From contig NC_015436.1 of NCBI RefSeq assembly GCF_000208385.1, forward strand, positions 2,046,001 to 2,110,000: DNA of 64,000 nucleotides, given 5' to 3'. Made by a program: the position numbers and the translations under genes. The notes beneath the pieces are model-generated. The model was not told where the DNA came from and made no database searches. It was given only the letters and a program-made list of their open reading frames with translations. Within the stretch, counting starts at the first letter, position 1; every line of letters starts with the position of its first letter. This DNA is from Parasphaerochaeta coccoides DSM 17374. GTDB taxonomy: Bacteria > Spirochaetota > Spirochaetia > Sphaerochaetales > Sphaerochaetaceae. Below, piece after piece: positions 62,840 to 64,000 of this stretch.

Positions 62840-63022
62840 CTCCCAAGGAAAGTCATTTTTCATTTTTCCTTTTCTTTTTCATTTTTGTTTTATATGGGAA
62901 ATCGGAAGCGCCATCACGCCTCCTACGCAAGCGCGTCTTGCGCCAAGCTCAACAGCATATTATCATGACGCGAAAGAACATCACGACCTGATTGTCTCCG
63001 AGCGGGAAAAAAAGGCGGAATT

Positions 63023-63592
63023 ATGAGTGGAAGTATTCTTGTCGCGTCCATCGCTCCTTCACAAAGCTGCCATATGGCAGCCATCAAAGACGCCGCGTCA
63101 TCTTCCATCCTGACCATTGTGCAGTCGGGAGCCGAGGCTCGCCGCCTCATCATGGATGAAGAATGGGATACCATCATCCTTGATCTCCCCCTGCCTGATG
63201 AGAAAGACAGCGACCTTTGCCGTATGATTGGAGAAAAAACCTTTGCATCGCTCGTGGTTATCGTGCCAGACGACCTTGTCGATACGACATCTTCTGTGGT
63301 AGAAGATTACGGGGCCGTGGTCATCGGCAGGCCATTGGATCCGGTCGCGTTTTCTTATGTGTTGAAATTCGCCCGGTCAATGAGACGCCGCATAGCCATG
63401 CTGCATCAGAAGAACTCCCGGCTTGAAAGTAAGCTGGATGAGGTCAAGCTGGTCGATCGCGCGAAAATCGCGCTCGTTCATTACCTTGACATGACTGAGG
63501 CGCAGGCTCACCGCTACATTGAGAAGCAGGCTATGGATCTGCGCATTCCGCGTATAGCGGTGGCGCGCCGTATCCTGAAGACATATGAATGA
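63023..63592 (+). CDS. ANTAR-domain response-regulator-like RNA-binding antiterminator
   Basis: A 189-residue protein with a receiver-like N-terminal domain (Asp in [13 protein letters not shown], residues 50-60) and a C-terminal ANTAR domain ([41 protein letters not shown]). ANTAR proteins bind paired RNA hairpins in leaders and prevent termination. AAGGCGG four bases before the ATG supports the start. It is divergent from the type III glutamine synthetase, whose leader has a terminator, so that leader is the prime candidate target. No dedicated sensor kinase is visible. It precedes pyrG by 34 bases. Confidence 0.92.
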   Translation: MSGSILVASIAPSQSCHMAAIKDAASSSILTIVQSGAEARRLIMDEEWDTIILDLPLPDEKDSDLCRMIGEKTFASLVVIVPDDLVDTTSSVVEDYGAVVIGRPLDPVAFSYVLKFARSMRRRIAMLHQKNSRLESKLDEVKLVDRAKIALVHYLDMTEAQAHRYIEKQAMDLRIPRIAVARRILKTYE

Positions 63593-63626
63593 GCATAGGG
63601 AACTATCAGGGAAACGGGAGAAGATG

Positions 63627-64000
63627 ATGACGAAATATGTCTTTGTGACTGGTGGTGTTGTTTCTGGCCTGGGAAAAGGGATAACCGCTGCGTCCCTGGG
63701 GCGTCTGCTGAAAAACCGCGGGCTTAAGATAGCGGCGCAAAAGTTGGATCCGTACATGAATGTCGATCCGGGCACGATGAGCCCGTTCCAGCATGGGGAA
63801 GTCTTTGTCACCGATGATGGCGCTGAAACCGACCTTGACCTGGGACACTATGAAAGGTTCATTGATGAGGATCTCAACAAATTCTCCAACATGACCAGCG
63901 GGAAAGTATATTGGAATGTCCTGACCAAGGAACGGAACGGGGAATATCTGGGCAGCACCGTCCAAATCATCCCCCATGTGACCAACGAAATCAAAAGTTT
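63627..64000 (+). CDS. pyrG: CTP synthase, N-terminal part (cut by window end)
   Basis: The first 124 residues of CTP synthase, which aminates UTP to CTP. The synthase domain start is clear: [28 protein letters not shown] with the ATP loop, [40 protein letters not shown], and [20 protein letters not shown] is doubled; GGGAG six bases before the second ATG (63627) makes it the likely start. It may be co-transcribed with the ANTAR gene. Confidence 0.96.
   Translation, partial: MTKYVFVTGGVVSGLGKGITAASLGRLLKNRGLKIAAQKLDPYMNVDPGTMSPFQHGEVFVTDDGAETDLDLGHYERFIDEDLNKFSNMTSGKVYWNVLTKERNGEYLGSTVQIIPHVTNEIKS

Noticed and set aside
62755-62991. Possible 78-residue protein between glnA and the ANTAR gene
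   Set aside because: It overlaps the glnA promoter and leader terminator, has a poly-Phe stretch from an AT-rich region, and lacks a ribosome-binding site.

Overview
The window looks like chromosome from a host-associated, fermentative spirochaete of the Sphaerochaeta/Parasphaerochaeta type. This is inferred from gene content and style: solute-binding proteins with an 'FAAGAKE' signal-peptide end, relaxed lipoboxes, type III glutamine synthetase, near-50% GC, and many carbohydrate and organic-acid genes. I could not check taxonomy by search. No tRNA, rRNA, insertion sequence, prophage or CRISPR array was seen.

Layout. (1) 1-10981: a uronic-acid oligosaccharide locus. On the minus strand are a solute-binding protein, two ABC permeases and a GH88 unsaturated uronyl hydrolase. 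Divergent to them are a YesM-type sensor kinase, a YesN-type response regulator, a heparinase II/III-type lyase and a discoidin-like protein, each overlapping the next by four bases. (2) 11029-20221: a citrate fermentation locus with a citX-citG fusion, citC, an AbrB-type membrane protein, a CitMHS citrate transporter, citDEF and a divergent LysR regulator that seems to start at ATA. (3) 20366-28806: superoxide dismutase, a large fimbrillin-like/RCC1 lipoprotein whose start is followed by a 14-unit AG tract, a small membrane-anchored protein, a sulfatase-maturase radical SAM enzyme coupled to a TSUP permease, an esterase-like lipoprotein and cysK. (4) 28980-34905: a sufCBDSU operon ending in an overlapping AraC regulator. 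(5) 35135-44294: nrdAB with NrdR-box-like sites, purH, gdhA and asnB. (6) 44539-46890: a second fimbrillin/RCC1 lipoprotein with an added InlB-type repeat. (7) 46971-51467: an argCJBD operon. (8) 51703-60311: a glycerate kinase facing a six-gene operon of unassigned catabolic function (ROK regulator, TIM barrel, ion-coupled permease, hydantoinase/oxoprolinase-like protein, HExxH protein with a 12-bp repeat array, FAD oxidoreductase). (9) 60622-64000: type III glutamine synthetase with a terminator in its leader, a divergent ANTAR regulator and the start of pyrG.

How it fits together. Region 1 would import unsaturated or acidic oligosaccharides and cleave them in the cytoplasm. The maturase/TSUP pair suits sulfated glycans. 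Citrate lyase, its assembly enzymes and its transporter form a complete citrate-cleavage set. gdhA, asnB, glnA, ANTAR and argCJBD make the right half rich in nitrogen assimilation. Suf, class I NrdAB and superoxide dismutase indicate some exposure to oxygen.

The most unusual signals are the AG tract that would switch translation of the first RCC1 lipoprotein, the fimbrillin-RCC1 fusions, the ATA-start LysR gene, the glnA leader terminator beside an ANTAR gene, and the unassigned hydantoinase-type operon.
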